Assembly: GCF_000934845.1 (NCBI RefSeq)
Contig: NZ_JXIQ01000038.1
Span: 1 to 48,666 of the forward strand
From: Mesobacillus subterraneus
GTDB lineage: Bacteria; Bacillota; Bacilli; Bacillales; Cytobacillaceae
Length of the DNA: 48,666 nt
Reading direction: 5' to 3'
Shown: positions 17,242 to 25,251 of the stretch, one piece after another
Position numbering within the stretch: the first letter of the stretch is position 1
How the letters are laid out: every line of letters begins with the position of its first letter
The notes under the pieces: generated by a model
Database searches by the model: none
What the model saw: the letters and a program-made list of their open reading frames with translations, nothing else
Told to the model about the DNA's origin: nothing
Translations under genes and position numbers: made by a program

Positions 17242-18993
17242 TTGGATAAGTTGACGGTAGTGGAAAGAGAAATCCTATCTCTTATAGATTCAAATCAATT
17301 GATGGATTATAACAAGGAAATTGCCAAAGAAGTAAGGCTGTCAGGATCTGAGGAAGAGCTCCGCGCTTTCAAGTTTGTTCAAAAAACTTTGAAAAGTTTC
17401 GGCTTAGAAACGGAACTTTCTTTTCATGAAGCATATATTTCTCTGCCGGGAAAAGCGAGATGCATGATAGGGGATATCGAACTTCCTTGTATTACTCATT
17501 CCATGGCTCCGTCCACTGAAGAAGGTGGGTTAAGAGGCGAGCCTGTTTACATTGGTAAGCTTGAGGAACGTAAACTTCCTCAAATTTACAGGAAAATCCC
17601 TGTTATTGAAGGGATTGCAAGTCCGGTTGAAATAGGAAAGCTTTATGAAGCGGGTGCTATTGGAGCTATTTTTATTAATGGACCTTACACACATGAGATG
17701 ATTGTTTCGACTGTTTGGGGAAGTCCAACTACTGAAAACATCTCTCAATTGCCGAAAATTCCTGTCGTTTCTATTAATGATGACAGTGGGGAAATTCTTT
17801 TACAACTCATTAAAGAGGGCAAGGACCAGGTGGAACTACAAACCGTGGTTGAAACAAAATGGACAGCAATACCAACATTGACTGCTGAATTGAAAGGCAA
17901 AGAAGAGTCTGACCATTTTGTTTTATTTAGTGGACATATTGATTCGTGGCATTATGGAGCAATGGATAATGGCTCAGCAAATGCTACAATGTTAGAAGTG
18001 GCAAGAGTGCTTTCAAACTACCAAGAGCAGATGAAACGGTCGCTACGTTTTGCTTTTTGGTCTGGACATTCACATGGAAGATATGCCGGATCACAGGCAT
18101 ACTGCGACCGTCATTGGGAAGAAATTCACGAAAATTGTGTCATGCATTTTTATATTGATTCTGTAGGAGGAAAGGGAGCTACCATTCTAAGCGAAAGCAA
18201 TTGCATGAGCGAAACGAAGGATATAGCGTCCCATTATGTGAAAGAGATTTCCGGACAGGATTTTATCGGAAGCAGATATGGAAAATATGCAGACCAATCC
18301 TTCTGGGGAGCGGGGGTACCTTCATTGTTCATGGGGATGTCAGAGCAACCGCTATCAAATGATCCGAAATCTCAAAAAGTGTTTCAAGTTTTTGCTGGTA
18401 AGGAGGCAGGAGGATTTGGCTGGTGGTGGCATACCGTTGAAGACACAATCGATAAAATAGATCCTGAGAATCTAAAACGAGATTGTGAAATTTACACCCT
18501 CTCTATTTTTAAAGTATTAACTGATTCTATACTGCCTATTAATCAGCTGGAAGCAGTAAAAGAAATCAAAAAAACAATGAGAGATTATCATGCTGTTGCA
18601 GGGGAGAAGATTGATTTTAGTTTATCGCTAGAACGCTTGAACCAACTAGAGGATACTCTTTCCAAAGCATATACCATTTTGTCGTCATCGGATCTGCCGC
18701 CTGAAAAACAGAAAGAAATAAATAAGAGAATTATAGCAATCTCTCGCATTTTGGTGCCTCTTAACTATGTTAAATCCGATATTTTCGAACATGATGCAGC
18801 TATAGGTACACGACCAATACCAGCACTTTCTCAAATTTACAAAATTACTGACTACGAAAAGGGAACACAGGACTACCATTTACTGCAGACATCGATAATT
18901 AGACAGATTGCGAAAGTGAACTATTATCTAAAAAGATCACTCGTTGAGGCTAGAGATTTATTAACTACAGTATCAAAATCGAATAGGCTATAA
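17242..18993 (+). CDS. M28-like metallopeptidase with PA domain and altered catalytic motif
   Basis: A 583-residue protein. Residues about 70-205 form a PA-type inserted domain, and residues about 220-450 an M28 aminopeptidase core with His232 and Asp242 (SGHIDSWHYGAMDNGS), Asp306 (YIDSVGG) and His397 (HTVEDT) as zinc ligands. The usual Glu-Glu pair, expected after the FAFW strand, is replaced by the segment SGHSHGRYAGS (274-284). The protein is either an M28 variant using His here or not a conventional peptidase. A helical tail of about 130 residues follows. Translation starts at TTG 17242 after AAAGGGGTGG. It probably belongs to the same pathway although a terminator separates it. Confidence 0.85.
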   Translation: MDKLTVVEREILSLIDSNQLMDYNKEIAKEVRLSGSEEELRAFKFVQKTLKSFGLETELSFHEAYISLPGKARCMIGDIELPCITHSMAPSTEEGGLRGEPVYIGKLEERKLPQIYRKIPVIEGIASPVEIGKLYEAGAIGAIFINGPYTHEMIVSTVWGSPTTENISQLPKIPVVSINDDSGEILLQLIKEGKDQVELQTVVETKWTAIPTLTAELKGKEESDHFVLFSGHIDSWHYGAMDNGSANATMLEVARVLSNYQEQMKRSLRFAFWSGHSHGRYAGSQAYCDRHWEEIHENCVMHFYIDSVGGKGATILSESNCMSETKDIASHYVKEISGQDFIGSRYGKYADQSFWGAGVPSLFMGMSEQPLSNDPKSQKVFQVFAGKEAGGFGWWWHTVEDTIDKIDPENLKRDCEIYTLSIFKVLTDSILPINQLEAVKEIKKTMRDYHAVAGEKIDFSLSLERLNQLEDTLSKAYTILSSSDLPPEKQKEINKRIIAISRILVPLNYVKSDIFEHDAAIGTRPIPALSQIYKITDYEKGTQDYHLLQTSIIRQIAKVNYYLKRSLVEARDLLTTVSKSNRL

Positions 18994-19010
18994 TAATCAA
19001 CCTCCAAATA

Positions 19011-19050
19011 AAATCACCTGCCAGGCGATTGTGCACCTGGCAGGTGATTT
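19011..19050. terminator. Strong bidirectional terminator between convergent genes
   Basis: A perfect 15-bp stem, AAATCACCTGCCAGG (19011-19025) with its complement (19036-19050), has a 10-nt loop and T-rich flanks on both strands. It lies after the M28-like gene and overlaps the last codons of the - strand diguanylate cyclase. Confidence 0.9.
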
Positions 19051-20672
19051 ATTTTTGAACTCCGATGAAAGGTAAACTGGTTTTTTCCAGCTTTTTTAGA
19101 AGCATACAGTGCTTTGTCTGCATAACTAATGACAGTAAAGGGATCAAGATCGTGCTCTGGCCAAATTGCGCATCCGATACTGCATCCAACCGTAAGCCGT
19201 TCATCCATGATGTGATAAGGTTGGTTTATGTTATGGATGAGTTCGTTCGCAATATTTGCAAGACCAGATTCTCCTGACTCTGATGGTGTATCGAGTATTA
19301 CAAGGAACTCATCGCCGCCGAGCCTGTAAATCTTATCCGTCTTACCTGTACTTTCTTTCAGTCTATTCGCTACTTCCTGAAGCAATAAATCCCCAGCATG
19401 ATGTCCATGCGTATCATTGATGTTCTTAAAACCGTCCAGATCCAAGTACATAAAAGACAGAGACTGATTCGTCAATTTTGCTATTTTCATAAAATGATCA
19501 AATGCTACACGGTTACCTAATCCGGTTAATTGATCCTGATGGGCGAGGGTTTCCATTTTTCCTAAATTGGACTCGGTCTGGAGCAAAGAGTCTACGAGAT
19601 CCCGAATAGAACCGGATAGAAATTCAAGGTCTTTTATTCCTTTTATATAAGGAATGACTGCTTCATTCCCCGTTCTCAGGCTATGGGCTGCTTTTGAAAT
19701 TTTCTTTAAAGGATTGGTAACGTAACCGGCAAGAAACCAGCCGAAGATTGCAAAGATGACAGCAGAAATCGTGCCTATTTTGATAATGTAGGATTTCAGA
19801 TGATCAACAGGCGAAAACGCATGCTCTGTTGGGATGCGGACAATTACTTTCCAGCCGAGACCAGTATAATCATAATTTCCATCCCCGACGGCAAATCCAG
19901 TCAGATATTCTTTACCATCTGGCCATTTTTCCACAAGCCAGCTGTTAGCTCCCTTTTTTGCACGATCAACGCTTTGGATCTCAAGAACTTTTCCCAACAT
20001 TTCGTCTGGTCCCAACAGAATGGTATCGTCCAAACCGCTTACCACAAACACTTCCGCTCCACTTAGTTCGTCTTTTAAAGGTTGGACAACCGCATCCTTT
20101 ACTTGCTCTGACCATTCCCAGCTTAAATGCGCTGCCAGCACTCCGGTAATATTTCCATTTTTATCAGTCAAGGGCCTGCTGATATCGACGAATTGCAAAG
20201 GTTCTTCAGAGGTGCTTGACAGCAGGTTCGTAAGGAGGAAGGCATCATGGACATCCCCCGTATATGTTCCTTTTCTTCCTTCTTGATAAACTGGTCGATT
20301 TGATATGTCAGTGCCAACCAGGATTTGGTCTGACGCTGCAACCACCTTACCGGCTGAGTCAGTCATTCCAATCCAGGAAAATACGTGTATGCTTGATTTT
20401 AGTTGATCCATTAATGCTTGAGCTGTTTGGAGATCCTCCTGTGATCTAATATCATCTATTTGGCTTAAGACTTCAACCTCTCCAATGCGTGACCACATGA
20501 ATGAATCAAGCTTATCTGCCATAAGAAAGGCAGTAGTAGACAGACTATTCCCAATTTCTCTTTTGATTGTTTCCCCTGAATGTCTGCTGATCGCTATGCT
20601 CAACAGCATGGTAAGCGCAATAATGATGACACCAAAAAATAGAGCCATATAGGCTCGAAGATTGATTTTCAT
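19014..20672 (-). CDS. Membrane diguanylate cyclase (Cache sensor, HAMP, GGDEF)
   Basis: A 552-residue protein: one membrane helix near residues 8-29, a large extracytoplasmic dCache-like sensor region to about 300, a second helix, a HAMP linker, and a GGDEF domain with the intact active motif RLGGDEF at 450-456 and the upstream DLDGFKNINDTHGHHAGD segment. It should make cyclic di-GMP in response to an external signal. The ATG at 20672 follows AAAGGA. The last 11 or so residues are encoded by one side and loop of the terminator hairpin, so stop codon and terminator coincide. The binding protein and peptidases upstream are convergent, so no operon link exists. Confidence 0.93.
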   Translation of the reverse strand: MKINLRAYMALFFGVIIIALTMLLSIAISRHSGETIKREIGNSLSTTAFLMADKLDSFMWSRIGEVEVLSQIDDIRSQEDLQTAQALMDQLKSSIHVFSWIGMTDSAGKVVAASDQILVGTDISNRPVYQEGRKGTYTGDVHDAFLLTNLLSSTSEEPLQFVDISRPLTDKNGNITGVLAAHLSWEWSEQVKDAVVQPLKDELSGAEVFVVSGLDDTILLGPDEMLGKVLEIQSVDRAKKGANSWLVEKWPDGKEYLTGFAVGDGNYDYTGLGWKVIVRIPTEHAFSPVDHLKSYIIKIGTISAVIFAIFGWFLAGYVTNPLKKISKAAHSLRTGNEAVIPYIKGIKDLEFLSGSIRDLVDSLLQTESNLGKMETLAHQDQLTGLGNRVAFDHFMKIAKLTNQSLSFMYLDLDGFKNINDTHGHHAGDLLLQEVANRLKESTGKTDKIYRLGGDEFLVILDTPSESGESGLANIANELIHNINQPYHIMDERLTVGCSIGCAIWPEHDLDPFTVISYADKALYASKKAGKNQFTFHRSSKINHLPGAQSPGR

Positions 20673-20787
20673 ATAAAAATTCCTTTCGTGCACATGCAAA
20701 AAATCTCTACTTGTTTATTTCGACATATTTTGTAGATTCTTTAGTAGAGTGTTATGTAAATTTTTAAACGAGTCCCCAGATGGATGG

Positions 20788-22059
20788 TCATGCCAATTCG
20801 GGCATATGGGCTTGTTTTTCCGGTTCTGGGACGAACGAGAGTATGATCATGCCAATGACAAAGAGAATGACGAGGCTTAAAACACCAATGCTTGAATTTC
20901 CTGTAAGCTGTGCTGTCAGACCAACCATAAGCGGTCCCATAATCGAAGCAAACTTCCCAAAGATATTATAGAAACCAAAAAATTCATTTGCATTTGCTTT
21001 CGGGACCAATTTTGCAAAATAGGAACGGCTTAGTGCTTGGATGCCACCCTGTGAAGTCGCGACAAGCATTGCTAGAATCCAGAAATCAGTCGTGGTTTCA
21101 AGGAAGTAGGCGTAAATACAGACAAAAATATAAACGATGATTCCAACATAAAGCATTTTTTTCCCAGTAAACCGTTCGGATAATTTACCAAACAAAATTG
21201 CAAACGGCCAGGCAACAACTTGCGTAACGAAAAGGATGATTAATAGGTTGGTAGAACTGATTCCTAGATCCGTTCCATAGGCTGTTGACATCGTAATAAT
21301 TGTTCCCACACCGTCAATATAAAAGAAATAAGCTAATAAAAATAGAAATAATGCCTTATATTGGCGAATTTCCTTGAAAGTTTTCCCTAAACGTCTAAAG
21401 CTTTGCAGAACCAACTGGGGTTCACGCTCGATATAATGCTTCTGCTGGACATTTTTAAACAAAGGAATCGAGAAAAGCCCCCACCATAACGCAGTGATAA
21501 GAAAAGACGTCTGGCTTGCCAAGGTCATCGAAACCGGCAATACCTTTGTCTGAGCGAGAATAATGATCGCGATGCTGATGATAAACGGGATCGTACTTCC
21601 GATGTAGCCCATTCCATACCCGCGTGCAGACACTCGATTCATCCTTTCATCGGTCGTAACGTCCACGATGAACGCATCGTAAAACACATTGGACCCGGTC
21701 GAACCAAGTACTGCTAATGTATAAATCACCAGAAGCATGAGCCAGTTTTCGTTTGGCACAAAAGCTAGTCCAGCAGTAAATACAAGTCCCAATGTGAAGA
21801 AAATAGTGAAGAATCGTTTCTTCATTCCTTGGTAATCTGCGATCGTTCCGAGAATCGGTCCAATCAAGGCGAGAATGAAGGTGGCGATGGCAATCGTATA
21901 TCCAAGATAAGCTGTTGAATTCGACAGGCTAACACCTGCTTCGGTTGCAGAAGCCTTGTAAAACAGTGGGAAAACAGCTGTAGAAATGATGATCGAATAA
22001 GCCGAACTAGCCCAGTCATAGCGGATCCAACTGCTTTCTTCCTTCGAAAAACTTTTCAT
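20788..22059 (-). CDS. UMF1-type MFS transporter (Atg22-like)
   Basis: A 423-residue membrane protein with about 12 hydrophobic helices. The start WIRYDWASSAYSIIISTAVFP and the segment DAFIVDVTTDERMNRVSARG are typical of the UMF1/Atg22-like branch of the major facilitator superfamily, where the DWA(S/N)SA(Y/F) motif is a family mark. Bacterial substrates are mostly unknown. The ATG at 22059 is preceded by a G run (GGGGGC); the frame is open for 15 further codons upstream. The gene is followed on the same strand by the cyclase gene after about 115 bases. Confidence 0.85.
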   Translation of the reverse strand: MKSFSKEESSWIRYDWASSAYSIIISTAVFPLFYKASATEAGVSLSNSTAYLGYTIAIATFILALIGPILGTIADYQGMKKRFFTIFFTLGLVFTAGLAFVPNENWLMLLVIYTLAVLGSTGSNVFYDAFIVDVTTDERMNRVSARGYGMGYIGSTIPFIISIAIIILAQTKVLPVSMTLASQTSFLITALWWGLFSIPLFKNVQQKHYIEREPQLVLQSFRRLGKTFKEIRQYKALFLFLLAYFFYIDGVGTIITMSTAYGTDLGISSTNLLIILFVTQVVAWPFAILFGKLSERFTGKKMLYVGIIVYIFVCIYAYFLETTTDFWILAMLVATSQGGIQALSRSYFAKLVPKANANEFFGFYNIFGKFASIMGPLMVGLTAQLTGNSSIGVLSLVILFVIGMIILSFVPEPEKQAHMPELA

Positions 22060-22147
22060 CTTTTTGCCCCCAATACCTTTATATTTTTGAATTGCACGTC
22101 CCACTTGAATTCGCCTTTAAATCTGGAATTACCTCTATTTTCATTTT

Positions 22148-23455
22148 TTACAGATCCAAAAGGTCTTCGATAACCCGGCCGTCTGTATCGCCAAGGTCCA
22201 GTCCAAGCAAACGCGCAAAGGTAGGACCTTCGTCCACAAGATGCATGGAACGGACGGAAATTCCGGGGCGAATTCCTTTTCCTGCTGCAAAGAAAACGGT
22301 GTGATAATCAGCTTTTTCAGGGGAATAGCCATGACAGGCAAGCGTATATTTTTTGCTCAGGGCATCCTGTTCGCTGACATCTTCTATGTAAGCACCGTCG
22401 AGGGCCTCGCTAAAATAGAAGCCTCGGGCCGCTTCAAGCATTTTAAAGACGGTACCATCTGCACCCATCCTATTTGCTTCCTGGCCGGTGATAATTTTTT
22501 CGATTCCGTTGGATTGGTCTAGAAGTAGCTTAGACAGCAGTTCTGTTACCGTCTTTTTAGTGTCAATATCGTTCTCCTTATTTACGTAAATATACGCTGA
22601 TCCGTCACAGCTTTTGCAGTATGCTTTCCATTCTGTCACTTTGCCGGCACCATTAACGTGGATTAGTCCCAGTTCCTTTAATAAAACGTTCAATTTCACG
22701 ACTTTAGACTCATCAAGGGCACTGTGATCACCGAGTAGAACAAAGGTAGTGTTTTCAAAAATACCGGCTTCCTTGGTGGCATCAAGGATTTTACCCAATC
22801 TTTGGTCATGACGGTACAGTGCGTCCTGTGCTTCTTTTGATGAAAAGCCGTGCATATGTCGTTGAGAATCCAGGTCGACAAAGTGGACCAGCATCAGATC
22901 AGGCTTCTTCCTTTTAATTGTTTCCACTGTGGCTGCCAGTACAAAATCATCTAACTCTGGCTGACTGAGTCCTTTTCGAATGTGGCCAAATTTAGAATTC
23001 ATCTCTAGTTGATACAGGGGACTTCCGTTGAATAGAGAAACAGGAATCTGGTGATGCCAACGCCTATTCGCAAAAATTTCGGGCATATTGTAGTCGATGT
23101 CGGCTTTTGCCGTGACAGGCCAGAGCAGGGCAGCTGTTTTCATACCTGCCTTTTTCGCCTCATCATAAAGGGTTGTCCCTCTAATATGGCGACGATGCCA
23201 ATACCAGTCCGGCGAAATTCTCCCCGGCTGGATGAATGTATTGTTCACGATGCCATGACGATTAGGGAAGTTCCCCGTCACAATTGTCGCATGACACGGA
23301 TAAGTCACAGAAGGATATATTGTTTCTACTTTTGTACAATAGGAACTTTTTTCAATGAATGCTTTGAAATTAGGCAGCTCCCTGAGCAACGGGACATCAT
23401 GCTCAGAAAGGCAGTCGAATGAAATAACAATTAAATGGTCTGTCAGTTTTGTCAT
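22148..23455 (-). CDS. Nucleotide pyrophosphatase/phosphodiesterase-like protein (alkaline phosphatase superfamily)
   Basis: A 435-residue protein of the alkaline phosphatase superfamily, type I phosphodiesterase/NPP group. Metal and nucleophile motifs are in order: VISFDCL near the N-terminus, the Thr nucleophile in YPSVTYPCHATIVTG, VDLDSQRHMHG, LLGDHSALDE and the last His in the DYHTVFFAAG region after LACHGYSPEK. Four Cys residues may form a structural pair. No signal peptide is seen, so it should be cytoplasmic. GGAGGTC precedes the ATG. The natural substrate is unknown; possible ones are nucleotides, sugar nucleotides or phosphodiesters. Confidence 0.88.
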   Translation of the reverse strand: MTKLTDHLIVISFDCLSEHDVPLLRELPNFKAFIEKSSYCTKVETIYPSVTYPCHATIVTGNFPNRHGIVNNTFIQPGRISPDWYWHRRHIRGTTLYDEAKKAGMKTAALLWPVTAKADIDYNMPEIFANRRWHHQIPVSLFNGSPLYQLEMNSKFGHIRKGLSQPELDDFVLAATVETIKRKKPDLMLVHFVDLDSQRHMHGFSSKEAQDALYRHDQRLGKILDATKEAGIFENTTFVLLGDHSALDESKVVKLNVLLKELGLIHVNGAGKVTEWKAYCKSCDGSAYIYVNKENDIDTKKTVTELLSKLLLDQSNGIEKIITGQEANRMGADGTVFKMLEAARGFYFSEALDGAYIEDVSEQDALSKKYTLACHGYSPEKADYHTVFFAAGKGIRPGISVRSMHLVDEGPTFARLLGLDLGDTDGRVIEDLLDL

Positions 23456-23605
23456 GGAGACCTCCGAATGATGGATATATTCTTAATATATCATCATATA
23501 GAAAATGCTGCAGTTCTTTTTAGAACATCCACACAAGGCAGACAGATTAACCAAGACAGCGTGGTCGGCAGCTGCATATCGGAAAAAGACCGAGCGGGTA
23601 GTATT

Positions 23606-23650
23606 ATTATAAAAAGTGGTGATCCTTTTGGATTCTCCACTTTTTATAAT
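23606..23650. repeat. Long 14-bp inverted repeat in an intergenic region
   Basis: ATTATAAAAAGTGG (23606-23619) is perfectly complementary to 23637-23650, with a second small stem (ATCC/GGAT) in the loop. It lies in the 23456-23804 gap upstream of the phosphodiesterase gene. It could be a bidirectional terminator or a remnant of a small repeat element. Confidence 0.6.
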
Positions 23651-23670
23651 ATGGTATAGAAAGTGATGTT

Positions 23671-23737
23671 ATGTTATTTTGACAGGTTTGGGGAAGTTGA
23701 GCGAAAAGTTGTCAAGAAAACCATGTTATTTTGACAG
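23671..23737. repeat. Pair of 15-bp direct repeats
   Basis: ATGTTATTTTGACAG occurs at 23671-23685 and again at 23723-23737, 52 bases apart, with similar following bases (GTTTGG and ATTCGG). The inverse of the core, CTGTCAAA, follows at 23761. The TTGACA core resembles a -35 element but no matching -10 was found. No gene is visible. Confidence 0.6.
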
Positions 23738-23764
23738 ATTCGGCGGGAGCAGGGGCAAAGCTGT

Positions 23765-23804
23765 CAAATGAAAACCACCAATTCACATTGGTGGTTTTCA
23801 TTTG
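23765..23804. terminator. Perfect 18-bp terminator hairpin
   Basis: 23765-23782 and 23787-23804 are exact complements around a TCAC loop, with AAAACC/GGTTTT flanks. The hairpin abuts the stop codon of the - strand gene that ends at 23805 and should work as its terminator. Confidence 0.85.
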
Positions 23805-24023
23805 TTACCGTTTCTTCTTTTTACCAGGATCCGTAGCTAAGACTGGTTTCGTTTTCGATTCAAGTGCTAGCTGTACATGGAATGTTTTCTCGTCAATTGC
23901 CACTACTTTGGTAACTTTCCCTTTCCATCCCTTGATTTTCACATCATCCCCAACAGTCGGAATCTGTTGGCGGAGCTGATTGAGAAGCTCCTTTCTATTT
24001 TCAAAAAAATGGACAACATACAT
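23805..24023 (-). CDS. Small basic-tailed protein of unknown function
   Basis: A 72-residue protein starting at an ATG behind AGGTGATT. The middle part, VGDDVKIKGWKGKVTKVVAIDEKTFHVQLALE, looks like a small beta-barrel of KOW/SH3 type, and the C-terminus ends in KKKKR. There is no signal peptide, membrane helix or Cys. I believe similar short proteins occur widely in Bacillaceae but know of no function. It is monocistronic, with its own terminator and the acetyltransferase gene divergent upstream. Confidence 0.75.
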   Translation of the reverse strand: MYVVHFFENRKELLNQLRQQIPTVGDDVKIKGWKGKVTKVVAIDEKTFHVQLALESKTKPVLATDPGKKKKR

Positions 24024-24204
24024 AGCAAATCACCTGTTTTCTATAAATTCCTATCACTAATTTATGGACGGGTTGCTAGGTTTAGAACAGATTGGTAGTA
24101 CGAATTTTAATAGGTGGCAGAAAGTTTTCTGAAACAGTTATAAAAGGAAAAATGAGTGATTTGTCGAATAATACTTTGTTAGGAATTGACGAGGAGGAGT
24201 ATGA

Positions 24205-24753
24205 ATGTTTTTATACAAAATAGATGACGAATTATCATTAAAGCAGGCAGAATTGAATGACGCAGAACGACTTTTTGAATTAACCGAGAGTGGCCGGGAA
24301 TATTTAAAAATGTGGCTGCCATGGCTTGATTTTACAGTGACTGTTGATGATACAAGGGAGTTCATCAAGGGCTCGATGTTAGGTTATGCCGAAAACAGAA
24401 GCTTAACGACAGTGATTATATATAAAAGCGAAATTGTGGGTACTGCTGGATTTAATAACATCAATTGGTCAAACAAAACAGCGTACATTGGCTATTGGCT
24501 AGGGCATGACTATCAGGGAAAAGGAATCATGACCAGAGTGGCTAAGGGATTGACTGACTACGCTTTCCAACTTCTAAAGTTGAATAAAGTAGAAATCAGG
24601 GCAGCGGAGGAAAATAAAAAGAGTAGGAGTATTCCCGAACGGTTAGGATTTGTGAAGGAAGGAAGAATCAGGCAGGCAGAATGGTTGTACGATCATTATG
24701 TAGATCTCATCGTATACGGTGTTTTAGCTGACGAGTGGGATAAACATCAATAA
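24205..24753 (+). CDS. GNAT acetyltransferase, RimJ/RimL type (YdaF-like)
   Basis: A 182-residue GNAT protein. The acetyl-CoA binding loop is seen as WLGHDYQGKGIMTRVAKGL around residues 96-114 and the C-terminal RLGFVKEGRIRQAEWLYDHYVDL is characteristic of the RimJ/RimL/SerAT branch such as B. subtilis YdaF. Family members acetylate protein N-termini, amino-sugars or antibiotics. The start has GAGGAGGAG before it. In AENKKSRSIPERLGF the usual Asn of the NxxS motif is Arg, a small departure. It stands alone and is followed by a hairpin terminator. Confidence 0.88.
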   Translation: MFLYKIDDELSLKQAELNDAERLFELTESGREYLKMWLPWLDFTVTVDDTREFIKGSMLGYAENRSLTTVIIYKSEIVGTAGFNNINWSNKTAYIGYWLGHDYQGKGIMTRVAKGLTDYAFQLLKLNKVEIRAAEENKKSRSIPERLGFVKEGRIRQAEWLYDHYVDLIVYGVLADEWDKHQ

Positions 24754-24864
24754 AATAGAAAAAAAAACATTTTAAAAAATCCGGTCTGGTCAATTTTCCG
24801 CCAAGTTGGTTATAAAACAGTTTTTAAGTAACCATAATATTATTATGTAAACTTCTGCACACAA

Positions 24865-24898
24865 AAAAACCTCAGAGAAACCATACTCTGAGGTTTTT
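24865..24898. terminator. Bidirectional terminator
   Basis: A 13-bp perfect stem (AAAAACCTCAGAG at 24865-24877 and its complement at 24886-24898) with A and T runs at the two sides lies between the convergent acetyltransferase gene and the small - strand gene. Confidence 0.9.
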
Positions 24899-24935
24899 AG
24901 TGTTGTTAAAATTGAAAAAGCCAAGAGTCATTTAT

Positions 24936-25154
24936 TTAAGGCAGCAAAAAGATATCATGAAAAGGCGGACTGTCGAGTTTTGACTGTTTTAAATATCCTT
25001 CCTCTACTAAAGCATCCAACCCTTTTTGGATTTCCTCTGGTTTGACTCCAAATAGATCTGCAACCTTTACGGTTGAGATGGTCATATACTTTGGTTTTTT
25101 GGCTGATGACTGAATCATTGTTTGAACACGTTGCAGCAATTGGTTGGTATCCAT
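24936..25154 (-). CDS. Small winged-helix-like protein of unknown function
   Basis: A 72-residue protein starting behind GAGGTGATTTC. The pattern MTISTVKVADLFGVKPEEIQ followed by KGLDALVEEGYLK reads as helix-turn-helix plus wing, so a tiny DNA-binding or interaction module is plausible. There are no Cys residues or membrane segments. It is divergent from the formate channel gene and shares a 97-base upstream region with it, which makes a regulatory link possible but unproven. Confidence 0.72.
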   Translation of the reverse strand: MDTNQLLQRVQTMIQSSAKKPKYMTISTVKVADLFGVKPEEIQKGLDALVEEGYLKQSKLDSPPFHDIFLLP

Positions 25155-25189
25155 GAAATCACCTCATTTTTTTAAAATATTGTCTGATG

Positions 25190-25225
25190 CTAAATAATTT
25201 TCCCTGTAATGTAAATATTATTTAG
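25190..25225. promoter_or_regulatory. 9-bp inverted repeat between divergent genes
   Basis: CTAAATAAT (25190-25198) and ATTATTTAG (25217-25225) are perfect complements separated by 18 nt, about 27 bases upstream of the start of the FNT gene. The arms are AT-only apart from one pair, so chance is possible. It may be an operator for the formate operon or a transcript hairpin. Confidence 0.4.
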
Positions 25226-25251
25226 AGAAATGAAAAGGAGTTGAATGTTCT

